DNA from: an uncultured beta proteobacterium
GTDB lineage: Bacteria; Pseudomonadota; Gammaproteobacteria; Burkholderiales; Burkholderiaceae_C
Direction of reading: 5' to 3'
Assembly: GCA_903869595.1 (NCBI GenBank)
Contig: CAIPZV010000001.1
Location: forward strand, 1-63,999
DNA: 63,999 nt
The number at the start of each line of letters is the position of its first letter. The stretch's first letter is position 1. The notes beneath the pieces are model-generated. The model ran no database searches. It saw only the letters and a list, made by a program, of their open reading frames with translations, and had not been told where the DNA came from. The position numbers and the translations under genes were made by a program. This document shows, in pieces, positions 9,216-18,779 of this stretch.

Positions 9216-12200
9216 TCACCCCCTTTTCCAAAAACCCAACGCGGGATGTGACAGCCATCCCGCGTCGTGGTTAAGAACGTTGACTGTTCCGAACCGCTCT
9301 GCACAGCGCCGTATGCCCATGTCCATGGACTCGGCTAGCGCTTGCAGTTCGGTCATGTAGTCAGTGACGCCCCAGGGCGTGATGCCCTCTCCCTGCACGG
9401 CTTCGTCTGACAGGCGCGTATGAGACTGAATGTCAACTTTGGGGTACGAAACCTCATTTCGCTTGCCTGGTTCGAGCTTCAGCACTTTGTGCAGCATGGC
9501 CTCCTCCCCATCCTCATCCGGCAGCAACACCAGCGTGACCTCGCGCTGGCCAGCGTCGTCACGAAAAGGCTGTTCCTGCTGTAACAAGCCGGTTAGGAGC
9601 GCGTCTTTGGGTGGCAGCTTCCACCAAGTGCTGGCGTTGGCTTTTGGCGGCGGTGCGGCACCGATAGGACTACGCGCATTGCGTCCGCCAGTCGGCGCGG
9701 GCACCGTAGGCTGTGGCAGCATTTGCTGGCGCATGCGCGCATGCTCTAGGTGCATTAACTGCTCTTGTGGCTTGAGCGCATCCGCCGGCGGGCAGAGGAT
9801 GCGGGGGCGGGCGTCCAGCGTGGTGAGTTCGTCGGCCTCCAACAGACTGCCTAGGTCGTGGCTTTTGAGGCGATACGGCCCATCGTTGGTCTCAAAACCC
9901 GGCCACCGAAAAGCGGCCTCAGTCGGATGGGTGAAGCTGCGCAGATTGCGCGTGAACACATGCACATTGGTGCTACCGCAATCGCCCGCGCGGTGGCGGC
10001 GCACCCGCCCCAGCAGCTGAATCAACGAGCGCCCCGAGGATGGCTCCACCACGGCCCAGTCGTAATCGTGGTCACGGCCCACTTCGGTAACGGGCGAGCC
10101 CAGCACGATAAACAGGTGGTCATCTTCCAGGCTGCCGTCCAGCCGTTCGCGCACCGTTGGCAGGGAGAACACAGCGTCGGGAACATGCCGCTTGAGGGTG
10201 CTGTCGAGCTGGCGCTCGATGGCCGAGCGGATCAGCAGCGGGTGGCGCGAGTGGTACACGCACAGGTGAATGCGCAGGCCTTGTGGCGCACCTTGCGCAA
10301 ACAGGGCCAGTGCCACGGTGATAAGCGGCTCTACATTGGCCATGCGCACCAGCCCGAAGCTCACCCGCTTGCCCGTCTGTGGGTCTTCGCTGTGGTGCGG
10401 GGCATGCAAGCTAGCTGCCGATTTCAAAATTGCGATAGCAAGTGCAGCGCAGGCTTCGTCCCGGCGTTTGCTCAAGCCTGCCAAAGGAACCAGCGCCAGC
10501 CTACGGCGCGGCTCCAGCGCCTGGTGCGCCAAAGCAGGGGCGCGTTGGCTTACAAAATTTTGGTGCTCCGCCTCAAAGTTTGCCGGGTCGGCGCACAGGG
10601 CGTGGTGCTGGCTGAACTCGTCAATCCACAAGCAGCAAATCGACGTAGTTGCGCAGGGCTCCACAGGGCGCGGGCCGCGATTGACCTGGTGCTGGCTGCG
10701 GCCCGCTGCGTATGCCTGAAACAGCCCTTGCACCAGTGCGGGCGGCAAGGTGGCCGACGACAGCAGCACCCGTGCACCCAACAGGCCGGCCCAATGCACC
10801 AGGCGGGTCAGTGCTGGCAAGTCCTTTAGGTCGAAGTCGTCTGGTTCGTCAAGCACCAAGTCACCACTGAGCAGGCGCAGCATGGGTGCGATCTGGCGCC
10901 CACCGCGCTGGCTCTCGGTGGCGGGGGTGAGGTGGTCTATGGTGCAAACCAATATGGGCGCGAGCAGCAACTTGCGAATCTCGGGGTCTGCCACGGCGCG
11001 CTGTAGCAGCGGGTGCTGGTCGGTGCGGCCTTCAAACAGTACGTGCCCGTCTTCTTCCAGCATGGCTTGGCCAGACGCAGAGCCCTTGGCTTCGGCCAAG
11101 GCCTCAAAGTGCTCAAACAGTGCACGATTGGCGCTGCCGCCGACGCGAATCGCCAAGTCCTCATCGTCCAAGCTTAGTAGTTGACGAAAGGCCTGGCCGG
11201 TTTGCAGGGTCAGCGTACGCAAGCCCATGGCGAATGCGCAGCGCATGCCTTGCGCCGGATCTGCCAAGGCGTACATCACGCGGGCGTTGGCCAAGGTCTT
11301 GCCGCAGCCTGTGGATGCCATGTTCACAATGAATGCGCCATGGACCTCGGTTAGCAAGCGCAGGCTGGCTGCGATGTCGGCGGCCTTATCTTGCCAGCGG
11401 AAGCGCTCGGCCTCGGCCCGTTGTTTGAGTTTGCGATGTTTGCCCAGGCGTGGCAGGTGTTGCTCAAACCGGGGCAGAAAGCGGGCCACTTCGGCACCAT
11501 GCTGGGCCACGCCGAGCAGGTGCTCGTCCAAGCTTTGGTTGGCTGTTTTACCGCCATCACGCGTGTTGGCGACCAGCGGGCTGGCATTCGTTACCCCCAC
11601 CCGGCCTGCCGCGGGCTTGCCGTCGGCTGCCAGTTCCAGGCTTGAGTAATGGTGGTCGGCCAGCATCAGGCACAGGCGGCTGAGGTGCAGCACAAAAGGG
11701 TTGTTCATCACGCCGCTGGCTTGTTCTTTGCCGACATAGCCCTGTAGCCGCTGAGCAAGGCGTGCGGCGCGGTGTCGCCACTCGGGCGTGGTCACAGGCA
11801 GGCCTTCGGGGAAGGTCCAATAAGGCTTAAGGGATTCTGCGTTGGCGTTTTTGAATTCGTCTTCGTTCCAGCGCGCCGTCACCTGTGTCAATACATCCTG
11901 AAGCAAGCCGCTAGTAAACACTTCACCATAGGGAAGCACGGGCAGGCGGTGGTGCGTAACCACCAGCCAACCCAGCGCTTGCGCCAGAGGTGCTTGGGCC
12001 ATGCTGGCAAATGGCGATGGGTTGCTTGTCTGCGGACTGTCTTTATGCAAGCGACCGAGCCACATAGCATCGTCCACGGGGCTTGGTGCTGCAAGCCGTG
12101 CCAGCCAGGCCGAATCGTTGTCGCCGCCGACAAAGGCTTCTAGCAAGCGCAGCGAAACCCATTCGTGCCGAACAAGGTTGCGCCCATTGAATTTGCCCTT

Positions 12201-12608
12201 TAAGCGATCTTGGAACGCCTTTATAGCTTTACCAAGGTCATGCATCAAACCGGCCATGTCGGCCAAAAGGCGGATGAGCTCGCCGTTGCGCCAATCGTTC
12301 TGCTCTTGTTCGCGCAATACATTTTTTCGGGTGCTATTGGTAGGCACCGCGCCGTGGGCATTGAAGCGCGACGCATCGCCCACCGTCCACAGCAATTCGC
12401 TATGGTCAATGCCCCGAATCCAATGGCAGGCCACGGCTGTGTTCTTACGGGCCGTCTTGCGTAAAAGTTTGCGCAAAGTGTCCAAGCCGTCCTGGGTGAT
12501 GGGGGTTTGCCAAGTGCGGTCGCCGCGCCGCTCGGCGAACTGGTCGAGAATGCGGCGCGTCTCGGTCAGGGCACGCTTCTCGCATTGGGAGATGAGCAGA
12601 ATGTTCAT
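9216..12608 (-). CDS. cas3: Type I-F Cas2-Cas3 fusion helicase-nuclease
   Basis: In type I-F systems Cas2 is fused to the N-terminus of Cas3. The fused protein works with Cas1 in spacer acquisition and degrades DNA marked by the Csy complex. The 1130-residue product shows the expected order: a Cas2-like domain in the first 90 residues, an HD nuclease domain with HD at 123-124 (LMHDLGKA), Walker A ASTGCGKT at 431-438, a DEPD box at 587-590, an SAT motif at 618-620, and the arginine-finger motif QLLGRVRRH further on. All catalytic motifs look intact. It starts 4 bases after the cas1 stop, so the two are cotranscribed. Confidence 0.97.
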   Translation of the reverse strand: MNILLISQCEKRALTETRRILDQFAERRGDRTWQTPITQDGLDTLRKLLRKTARKNTAVACHWIRGIDHSELLWTVGDASRFNAHGAVPTNSTRKNVLREQEQNDWRNGELIRLLADMAGLMHDLGKAIKAFQDRLKGKFNGRNLVRHEWVSLRLLEAFVGGDNDSAWLARLAAPSPVDDAMWLGRLHKDSPQTSNPSPFASMAQAPLAQALGWLVVTHHRLPVLPYGEVFTSGLLQDVLTQVTARWNEDEFKNANAESLKPYWTFPEGLPVTTPEWRHRAARLAQRLQGYVGKEQASGVMNNPFVLHLSRLCLMLADHHYSSLELAADGKPAAGRVGVTNASPLVANTRDGGKTANQSLDEHLLGVAQHGAEVARFLPRFEQHLPRLGKHRKLKQRAEAERFRWQDKAADIAASLRLLTEVHGAFIVNMASTGCGKTLANARVMYALADPAQGMRCAFAMGLRTLTLQTGQAFRQLLSLDDEDLAIRVGGSANRALFEHFEALAEAKGSASGQAMLEEDGHVLFEGRTDQHPLLQRAVADPEIRKLLLAPILVCTIDHLTPATESQRGGRQIAPMLRLLSGDLVLDEPDDFDLKDLPALTRLVHWAGLLGARVLLSSATLPPALVQGLFQAYAAGRSQHQVNRGPRPVEPCATTSICCLWIDEFSQHHALCADPANFEAEHQNFVSQRAPALAHQALEPRRRLALVPLAGLSKRRDEACAALAIAILKSAASLHAPHHSEDPQTGKRVSFGLVRMANVEPLITVALALFAQGAPQGLRIHLCVYHSRHPLLIRSAIERQLDSTLKRHVPDAVFSLPTVRERLDGSLEDDHLFIVLGSPVTEVGRDHDYDWAVVEPSSGRSLIQLLGRVRRHRAGDCGSTNVHVFTRNLRSFTHPTEAAFRWPGFETNDGPYRLKSHDLGSLLEADELTTLDARPRILCPPADALKPQEQLMHLEHARMRQQMLPQPTVPAPTGGRNARSPIGAAPPPKANASTWWKLPPKDALLTGLLQQEQPFRDDAGQREVTLVLLPDEDGEEAMLHKVLKLEPGKRNEVSYPKVDIQSHTRLSDEAVQGEGITPWGVTDYMTELQALAESMDMGIRRCAERFGTVNVLNHDAGWLSHPALGFWKRG

Positions 12609-12611
12609 AGC

Positions 12612-13607
12612 TCAAGCATCCTTGGCTGCCAGGGCCATTTGACTGACGCTTGCCGCCGTGCGCTTGACCACATCAATCATGAAGTCCAGCGCCTCGGTGC
12701 GGGTGAGTGCCTCAATGCAGGCCTGGCGAAATTCCTGTTCAGTGTGCCCGCGCGTAGCCGACATAAAGGCCTGCGGCAGGATCACGGCGTCCTTTACCAA
12801 GTCTGCAAGATCAAACACCAAGCCTCCCCGACGCGTTTTGCCATGCAAAACTGCTAATCCGTGCGGTAGGCCCAGTACCCAGGCGGCAGTTGCGCCGAGC
12901 CCGTAAGCCAGGTAATTGCCGTGGTCGAGAAACTGGTTGGCGCCGTCTACGCTGTCGCCGCGTTTCGCACGGGTGAAGTCGCCATAGCCTGAACCGGTGC
13001 TGGCTAAACGATAAAGCTTTTTGGTAAGGCGCCCCTCTTCGGTTAGCAATGCGATGACATCGGGCGCGGTGCGGATGGCAAAAGTGCTGGCCTCAATCAG
13101 CGCAGCCAATGCGTTGAGGTCAAAAGAAAAGCCTTGTTCTTTCAGCGCCTTGCTACGAGCCCAGTGTTCTGTCAGGCGCTCCATGCGGGCCAGCTGAAAC
13201 AAACGCGCCGCAGCAAGGCGCAGCCCATCATCAAACCAAAAGCGTACCCATTGCTGTAGATATTCGGTAGGTCGGTACTCGCTTTGACCCGGTATCCACG
13301 CGACCTCTAGGCATTGCTCGGTACCAGCGTACAGCGGCGTGCCCCCGCCACCACAAAAGCCAAGCATCACACCGGCTTTGGCCAGCTCGCGAACAGCGGC
13401 CTGCGTGATCGAAGTGCCAGTGCCCAGCAACACGGTGGTCGTGTTGGCTATGGGAATGTTCCAGTAGAAGGACTCGTGACCGCGCTCAGTCACATACTCA
13501 ACACGCCCCCCGTTCACCAAAATCCGACAATGCTCCAAATAATAGATATTGGCGCGTTTGGAATGCAGGATGGACTTCAGGTCACTCGATTCAAATACCT
13601 TTCGCAT
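12612..13607 (-). CDS. cas1: Type I-F CRISPR integrase Cas1
   Basis: Cas1 integrates new spacers at the leader end of the array, here as a Cas1-Cas2/3 complex. The 331 residues match P. aeruginosa Cas1 closely: LKSILHSKRANIYYLEHCR at the start, SITQAAVRELAKAGVMLGFC, QSEYRPTEYLQQWVRFWF, LDHGNYLAYGL, and LPHGLAVLHGKTRRGGL around the metal-binding histidine. No clear Shine-Dalgarno sequence precedes the ATG at 13,607, but homology begins right after it. It is the first gene of the cas operon, so the operon promoter should lie in 13,608-14,032. Confidence 0.97.
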   Translation of the reverse strand: MRKVFESSDLKSILHSKRANIYYLEHCRILVNGGRVEYVTERGHESFYWNIPIANTTTVLLGTGTSITQAAVRELAKAGVMLGFCGGGGTPLYAGTEQCLEVAWIPGQSEYRPTEYLQQWVRFWFDDGLRLAAARLFQLARMERLTEHWARSKALKEQGFSFDLNALAALIEASTFAIRTAPDVIALLTEEGRLTKKLYRLASTGSGYGDFTRAKRGDSVDGANQFLDHGNYLAYGLGATAAWVLGLPHGLAVLHGKTRRGGLVFDLADLVKDAVILPQAFMSATRGHTEQEFRQACIEALTRTEALDFMIDVVKRTAASVSQMALAAKDA

Positions 13608-14032
13608 AGCGCTGCTTGCTGCTAGTGGTGCTAAGGGTCAGAAATTGCTCAGCGAACCAGCTCAGTTTGAATGGCATCTGATGGATCGACTGAGCGCGTC
13701 TGGGAGGACCTACTGATGCGCCCATACCCAAGCGGGCAGGAATCACAAAACATTCGTGAAGATTTTTTTGCCGCATATCGACTTCCTCATTGCATTTAGC
13801 AAAATCAGGAAAGATCAGACAAGTCGTAGTTGTCTGTCAAATCTGGCGGCCCCGCTGACGTCGCGCTGTGGACAGCACCTTAGTTCGGTGGCTTTGCGTC
13901 GCCGGTTTTCACCGGGTTTGCCCTTCAACTTTTTTATCCATCAGACCCAACCGAGACTGACGTGGACAGTGTAGCAAAGGCATAAACATCAGCAATAAGG
14001 CATCCAATATCATGCGCCGTTCTTGAGAGCCT
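13608..14032. other. Upstream region of the cas operon, no gene seen
   Basis: These 425 bases between cas1 and the RidA-gene remnant should contain the cas operon promoter, read leftward. Open frames here show no family similarity, and I could not choose a promoter with confidence. The stretch sits between the island and the decayed RidA-gene copy and is a plausible place for an ancient recombination junction. Confidence 0.5.
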
Positions 14033-14153
14033 CGCCACCATGCAAACCGCCGAAGGCCAAGAAGCCGCCCGCGCGATCGCCATCGACCTAATGGGCACGC
14101 TAGATTGAGATGATTGCTGAGATTGCTGAGATTGCTGAGATCGGGGATTAAGC
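14033..14153 (+). pseudogene. Decayed partial copy of the RidA-family gene
   Basis: Bases 14,033-14,102 match 1567-1636 of the intact RidA-family gene with about three mismatches. Bases 14,103-14,153 match 1837-1867 through the stop codon, so 200 bp of the middle is deleted at a TA/TAG microhomology. Within the second block the 9-bp unit ATTGCTGAG has expanded to three copies from one. The copy has the same orientation as the intact gene, 12.5 kb away on the other side of the CRISPR-Cas locus. It lacks the 5' third and cannot encode a RidA fold. Confidence 0.9.
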
Positions 14154-14228
14154 AAATTCCGATTGGCGCAACCTTGGTGCGATCCACGCGTTTCGCACGA
14201 AATGAGCGAATTAGATTACACTGCGGGC

Positions 14229-14480
14229 ATGCAAACATTTACCGCCAACCAGGCCAAAACCCAGTTCGGCCACTTCATAGACGCTGCGCAGCGCGAGCCG
14301 GTGCGGGTGCTCAAGCATGACCGGGTGGTGGGCGTGATGGTGTCGGCGAAAGACTACGAAGCCATGCGCCTGTTTTATGCAGATCGCTTACAACACCGCC
14401 TGCGCCAAAGCGCGGCCCTGGCCAAAGCGGCGGGCCTAGGCACCAAGCAATTGCAAGAGCTTTTAAGTGACCCTGACTGA
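14229..14480 (+). CDS. Phd/YefM-type antitoxin
   Basis: The 83-residue product begins MQTFTANQAKTQFGHFIDAA and continues EPVRVLKHDRVVGVMVSAKDYE, the usual N-terminal fold of Phd/YefM antitoxins. These bind operator DNA through the N-terminus and the toxin through the C-terminus. The frame opens at 14,163, but I use the ATG at 14,229 because family similarity starts exactly there. The last 14 bases overlap the toxin gene, as expected for a coupled antitoxin-toxin pair. It should repress its own promoter, which must lie in the 75 bp after the RidA-gene remnant; TAGATTACACT at 14,210-14,220 could form part of it. Confidence 0.85.
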   Translation: MQTFTANQAKTQFGHFIDAAQREPVRVLKHDRVVGVMVSAKDYEAMRLFYADRLQHRLRQSAALAKAAGLGTKQLQELLSDPD

Positions 14481-14883
14481 GTGGGTGCTGGACACCAATG
14501 TCCTGATCAGCGCGGCCTTGTCCGCCCAGGGCGCGCCGCACCAATTGGTGCAACAGGTGTTGCAACAGGGTTGTCTGGTGTTTTCTGAGGCCAGTTTTGC
14601 GGAGTTAAGCTCGCGCTTGCACCGCCCCAAATTTGACCGCTACCTGAGCCTGGACATGCGTGAAGCCTTGCTACACGACTTTGGCGCCAGCGCCCGCTGG
14701 GTGGAACCTGGCACCATCACCGCCTATTGCCGCGACCCGGATGACGACGTATTTATCGCCACCGCCCTGGCCGCTGGTTTGCAATGCATGGTCAGCGGCG
14801 ACAAAGACTTATTGCAATCGCCCGTACCGCCGGGCTTTCGGGTGTTGACACCGGCGCAAGCCCTCAAGCGCCTCGCGGGCTGA
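14467..14883 (+). CDS. PIN-domain toxin (COG1569-type)
   Basis: The 138-residue product is a PIN-domain protein of the group annotated as putative toxins, probable metal-dependent RNases. The acidic residues of the PIN site are visible: LDTNVLISAAL with D9 near the N-terminus, the SFAELSSRL glutamate, DPDDDVFIATAL in the middle, and SGDKDLL toward the end. Translation starts at GTG 14,467, inside the antitoxin's last codons, so the toxin is probably translated by coupling. It is the partner of the Phd-type antitoxin. The RNA target is not predictable from sequence. Confidence 0.85.
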   Translation: MTLTEWVLDTNVLISAALSAQGAPHQLVQQVLQQGCLVFSEASFAELSSRLHRPKFDRYLSLDMREALLHDFGASARWVEPGTITAYCRDPDDDVFIATALAAGLQCMVSGDKDLLQSPVPPGFRVLTPAQALKRLAG

Positions 14884-14904
14884 CCCGCTCAAGCCTTGCG
14901 GCGA

Positions 14905-15456
14905 TTAAACCAAAGCCGCGATCAAGTCCGCCGTCGGCAGCACCTTGGCAAACGAACCATTGAGCCCAGCCAAGTAAGACGCATGCACTTGGGCGGCAGG
15001 CACTTGCACGCCATTGAAGGCCAGCGCTTTGGTGGCGCAAGCATCGTGGGCCAGTGAACAGGCAAAGCCCAGGTCGGCGGCGGCGCGTACCGTGGTGTCT
15101 ATGCACAAGTGGGTCATATTCCCGGCAAATACGATCTGCTTGATGTCTTGCAGGCGCAAAAAATCGAGCAAAGGCGTATCGCGCAAAGCATTGGGGAAAT
15201 GCTTGGTAAACACCGACTCGCCCGCTGCTGGCTGCACGCTGCTGTGAATTTCCGCCCCTGGTGTGCCTGGTAGAAAAAACGTGGCGCCGGGCCGGGTGGC
15301 AATGTGCTGAATATGCACCACCGGCTGGCCCTTGGCACGAAACGCGGCAAGCAATTGGGCGGCTTTTTGCGCAGCAGCCTCTGTGCCGACCAACTCCATG
15401 GCACCGCCAGAGAAATAGTCGTTTTGAATATCGATGAGGACGAGTGCAGTAGACAT
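14905..15456 (-). CDS. Isochorismatase-fold cysteine hydrolase
   Basis: The 183-residue product belongs to the isochorismatase/nicotinamidase superfamily, which hydrolyses amides or enol ethers with an Asp-Lys-Cys triad. The triad is present as D9 (LVLIDIQNDYF), K85 (VFTKHF) and C118 (NMTHLCIDTTVR). It starts at ATG 15,456 and ends 21 bp from the PIN toxin stop, facing it. It lies 23 bp downstream of the MocR-type regulator on the same strand and may be cotranscribed with it. The substrate is not evident; nicotinamidase metal-site motifs were not recognised. Confidence 0.85.
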   Translation of the reverse strand: MSTALVLIDIQNDYFSGGAMELVGTEAAAQKAAQLLAAFRAKGQPVVHIQHIATRPGATFFLPGTPGAEIHSSVQPAAGESVFTKHFPNALRDTPLLDFLRLQDIKQIVFAGNMTHLCIDTTVRAAADLGFACSLAHDACATKALAFNGVQVPAAQVHASYLAGLNGSFAKVLPTADLIAALV

Positions 15457-15479
15457 AAAAACTCCAAAAAATAAACGGA

Positions 15480-16874
15480 TTAAGGATCCATGGCCGCAGA
15501 AGGCGGGTTATCGATCATCGCTTTAAGAATATGCAAGCCCGCTTGCAATTGCTCCACCGAATCGGGCGCATTGAGGCTAATGCGGATGGCGTGCGGCGCT
15601 GGTGAGCGGCCTACGGCGAAATGGTCCGCGGTACGCACCAGCACACCGGCCTGGCGCAGCGCCGCGGCAAACTGGCCGGCGCGCCAGGGCTCGGGCAGGG
15701 GCAGCCAAATCAGCGGGTATTCGGCATCGGTGCGGAACTCCAGTCCGTGCAAAATCTGTAGCGCGGCTTTCAGGCGCTCGTGGGTGAGTTGGCGCTGCTG
15801 CGCGATGAGCGCTTCCATGGCGCCGCTCTCCAGCCAGCGCGTAGCCACTTCGGGCAGCAGCGGCGCCACCATCCAGCTGTCAGCACGCATGCTGGCGGCA
15901 AATTTGCTCAGCCATTCGGGCGCGGCCTCGACATAGCCCACGCGCAGCCCTGGCGCCAGCACTTTGGAAAAACTGCTCAGCAAAAACGACTGCTGCGGCA
16001 GCCAGGTAGACAGCGCGGGTAGTGGCGCGGCCTGCATGGCTGCATGCACGCAGTCTTCGATGATGTACAGCCCATGCGCGCGCACCACGGCGGCAATGGC
16101 TTCGCGCCGCTGCATGCTCATGGTGGCACTGGTGGGGTTGTGCAGCGAGGGCGCACAGTACAAAAACTTGGTGTCAAAAGTCTTGGCCGCACGCTCAAGC
16201 GCTTGCGGCGTAATACCTTGCTCGTCGGTCTCTATGCCGATCAATTGCAAGCGCATAGACCGCGCCAGCGCTTGCAGGCCAGGGTAGCTGAGCGACTCGG
16301 TCAGGAGCGCATCACCCGGGCGTGCCACGGTGCGCAGCACACAGGCCAAGCCGTGCTGCGCGCCATGGGTCACCATCACCCGGTTCCACTGGCCGGTGGT
16401 GCCAAAACGGCACAGCCACTTGGCACCGGCCTCGCGGTGGCGGCGCATGCCGGTTTCGCTCTGGTACATCAGCACCTGGCGCATCATCTCCGGGTCTTGC
16501 GCCAGGCTGGCAAACGCCGCTTGCAGCGCCTGCGCCTCGTCGCCCACCATGGCCACGTTGTGTGCCAGGTCGATAGGCGCGGGGTGTAAGTCCGTATCCC
16601 CGCCCTGCCCCACATGCTCGGCCGAGCGCACATAGGTGCCGTCGCCCACCCGCGCCGTCGCCAGGCCCTGGCGCTCCAATATCGCGTAAGCCCTGCTAAT
16701 AGTGCCGGTGGTCACGCCCAGCCGGCGTGCCAAGTTGCGCTGGGGCGGCAGCTTCTCGCCCATGGGCACCTGGCCGTTCAAAATGGCCTGGGCCAAGTCC
16801 TCGGCGATGGATTGGTACTTAGGCTTGCTACCATCGCCCAAGCTGGCAGATGAAATCAGTTGTTCAAAGGACAT
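15480..16874 (-). CDS. MocR/GntR-type regulator with aminotransferase domain
   Basis: The 464-residue product has an N-terminal GntR winged helix (residues about 20-85, with KLPPQRNLARRLGVTTGTISRAY) fused to a fold-type I aminotransferase domain. PLP-binding features are present, including the Schiff-base lysine in SSFSKVLAPGLRVGY and the HNPTSATMS loop. MocR proteins use the PLP domain to sense amino-acid- or vitamin-B6-like ligands. It is divergent from the five-gene catabolic operon starting at 17,098, across 223 bp, and is the likely local regulator of it and of itself. Confidence 0.9.
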   Translation of the reverse strand: MSFEQLISSASLGDGSKPKYQSIAEDLAQAILNGQVPMGEKLPPQRNLARRLGVTTGTISRAYAILERQGLATARVGDGTYVRSAEHVGQGGDTDLHPAPIDLAHNVAMVGDEAQALQAAFASLAQDPEMMRQVLMYQSETGMRRHREAGAKWLCRFGTTGQWNRVMVTHGAQHGLACVLRTVARPGDALLTESLSYPGLQALARSMRLQLIGIETDEQGITPQALERAAKTFDTKFLYCAPSLHNPTSATMSMQRREAIAAVVRAHGLYIIEDCVHAAMQAAPLPALSTWLPQQSFLLSSFSKVLAPGLRVGYVEAAPEWLSKFAASMRADSWMVAPLLPEVATRWLESGAMEALIAQQRQLTHERLKAALQILHGLEFRTDAEYPLIWLPLPEPWRAGQFAAALRQAGVLVRTADHFAVGRSPAPHAIRISLNAPDSVEQLQAGLHILKAMIDNPPSAAMDP

Positions 16875-17097
16875 AAAAATAGGTGCATGCTGCGGCGCAA
16901 AGCCTGGGGGGGACGGGACGATCAGCCCGCCAATGCCTCCCGCCGGGGGCTAAAAACTTTGTTCAATTACTTTTTTTGACCGCATTGTTGGCATGCAATC
17001 TTATGCATAGTATGACCTTTGTACCTGTCGCCTTCGCCAAAGCCCTGCCCATCGCAGCCCCCATGTCCCTGATTGCCACCCGCCAAGCCTGCTGTTT

Positions 17098-18723
17098 ATG
17101 AACCGTTTTGACTTCATCATCGTGGGCGCGGGCTCGGCCGGTTGTGTGCTGGCCAAGCGCCTGACCGAGAGCGGCCAACACCGGGTATTGCTGCTAGAGG
17201 CCGGTGGCTCGGACCGCAGCCCGCTGATCCAGGTGCCGCTGGGCTATGGCATTACCTACGCTGACCCCAAATACAACTGGATGTACACCGCCGAGCCCGA
17301 CCCGGCCATGAACCACCGCGCCATTTACTGGCCTCGTGGCAAAGTGCTGGGCGGCAGCAGCTCGATCAACGCCATGGTCTATATGCGCGGCCAGGAAGGC
17401 GACTTTGACGACTGGCGCGACGCCGGTAACCCCGGCTGGGGCTGGGCAGATGTGCTGCCCTATTTCAAAAAATCCGAAGACCATTGCTGGGGCGCGTCCG
17501 ACCACCACGGCGCGGGCGGCGAGCTGCATGTCAGCGATTTTGCCGACCAAGTGCATCCCTTGTGCGAGCGTTTTTTAAAGGCTGGCGATGCGCTGGGCTT
17601 CAACCGTACTGCCGACTTCAACGGCCCCACCAAAGAGGGTTTTGGTCTGTGGCAAATGACGATACGCAAAGGCCTGCGCGAGTCCACTGCCAAAACCTTT
17701 TTGGGTAGTGCCATGCAGCGCCCGAACCTGACCGTCATTACCCACGCCATGGTGCGCCGCGTGGTCATCGACAAACACCGCGCCACCGGCATTGAATGCA
17801 CCATTGATGGCGTGCTGCAAAGCTTTAGCGCCGATAAAGAAGTGATTCTGTCCGCCGGTGCGGTCAATTCGCCGCAGCTCTTGCAAGTCTCGGGCGTGGG
17901 TGATGCGGCGCATTTGCAAAGCAAAGGCGTGCCGGTCTTGCACCACTTGCCGCGCGTAGGCCAGGGCTTGCAAGACCATTTGGCAGTGTCGTATTTTTTC
18001 AAGTCCAAAGTGCCTACGCTGAACAACACGCTAGGCCCCTGGTACGGCAAGCTGTGGGCGGGTATGCGTTATCTATGGGACCGCAAAGGCCCGCTGGGCA
18101 TGAGCGTGAACCAGGCCGGCGCCTTTGTGCGCAGCCGCCCGGAGCTGGCGCGGCCTAATTTGCATTTGTACTTCAACCCCATCAGCTACACCGCAGGCAG
18201 CGCGCCAGTGGGCAAGCGCTTCCAATTGCAAAACCCAGACCCGTTTGCAGCGTTCTTGATCTCTTTTAACACCTGCCGCCCCACCAGCCGGGGCAGCGTG
18301 CTGATTACCTCGCCGGACCCGCTGGCCAAGCCACGCATCGAAACCAACTTTCTCACCACCGAACACGACCGGCAGGACATCATGGACGGCTCGCGCCTGT
18401 TGCGCCGCATTGCCGCTGCCGCGCCGCTGGCCGAGGTCATCAGCAGCGAACACCTGCCCGGCGTCCAGGTGCAAAGCGAAGCGCAAATTTTTGCCGACTT
18501 CGGCCAGCGCGCCGGTTCGGTCTACCATGCCTCATGTACCTGCGCCATGGCGCCCGATGACACGCGCGGCGTGGTCGATGCGCGCTTGCGCGTGCATGGT
18601 GTTGCGGGCCTGCGGGTGATAGACGCCTCGGTGTTTCCGGCGGTGACGTCGGGCAATACCAACGCCCCCACCATCATGGTCGCCGAAAAGGGCGCGGCCA
18701 TGGTCTTGCAGGACAATCGCTGA
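17098..18723 (+). CDS. GMC-family FAD-dependent oxidoreductase
   Basis: The 541-residue product is a glucose-methanol-choline oxidoreductase, close in style to choline dehydrogenases that oxidise an alcohol to an aldehyde with FAD. Visible features are the dinucleotide-binding start [19 protein letters not shown], the GMC signature around [21 protein letters not shown], and the C-terminal active-site region with [13 protein letters not shown] followed by [19 protein letters not shown]. The start has no obvious ribosome-binding site, but homology begins at once. It is the first gene of a five-gene operon behind a MocR-type regulator. DddA (3-hydroxypropionate oxidation) is in the same family, which the neighbouring acuI makes worth considering. 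Confidence 0.9.
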   Translation: MNRFDFIIVGAGSAGCVLAKRLTESGQHRVLLLEAGGSDRSPLIQVPLGYGITYADPKYNWMYTAEPDPAMNHRAIYWPRGKVLGGSSSINAMVYMRGQEGDFDDWRDAGNPGWGWADVLPYFKKSEDHCWGASDHHGAGGELHVSDFADQVHPLCERFLKAGDALGFNRTADFNGPTKEGFGLWQMTIRKGLRESTAKTFLGSAMQRPNLTVITHAMVRRVVIDKHRATGIECTIDGVLQSFSADKEVILSAGAVNSPQLLQVSGVGDAAHLQSKGVPVLHHLPRVGQGLQDHLAVSYFFKSKVPTLNNTLGPWYGKLWAGMRYLWDRKGPLGMSVNQAGAFVRSRPELARPNLHLYFNPISYTAGSAPVGKRFQLQNPDPFAAFLISFNTCRPTSRGSVLITSPDPLAKPRIETNFLTTEHDRQDIMDGSRLLRRIAAAAPLAEVISSEHLPGVQVQSEAQIFADFGQRAGSVYHASCTCAMAPDDTRGVVDARLRVHGVAGLRVIDASVFPAVTSGNTNAPTIMVAEKGAAMVLQDNR

Positions 18724-18779
18724 CCGGCCTTTAGCGCCGCTGCTGCGAACCCATCCACTTTTACAAAAAAGGCAAAACC

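Noticed and set aside
9858..10829. 323-codon plus-strand open frame inside cas3
   Set aside because: Antisense shadow of the cas3 helicase domain; no family similarity.
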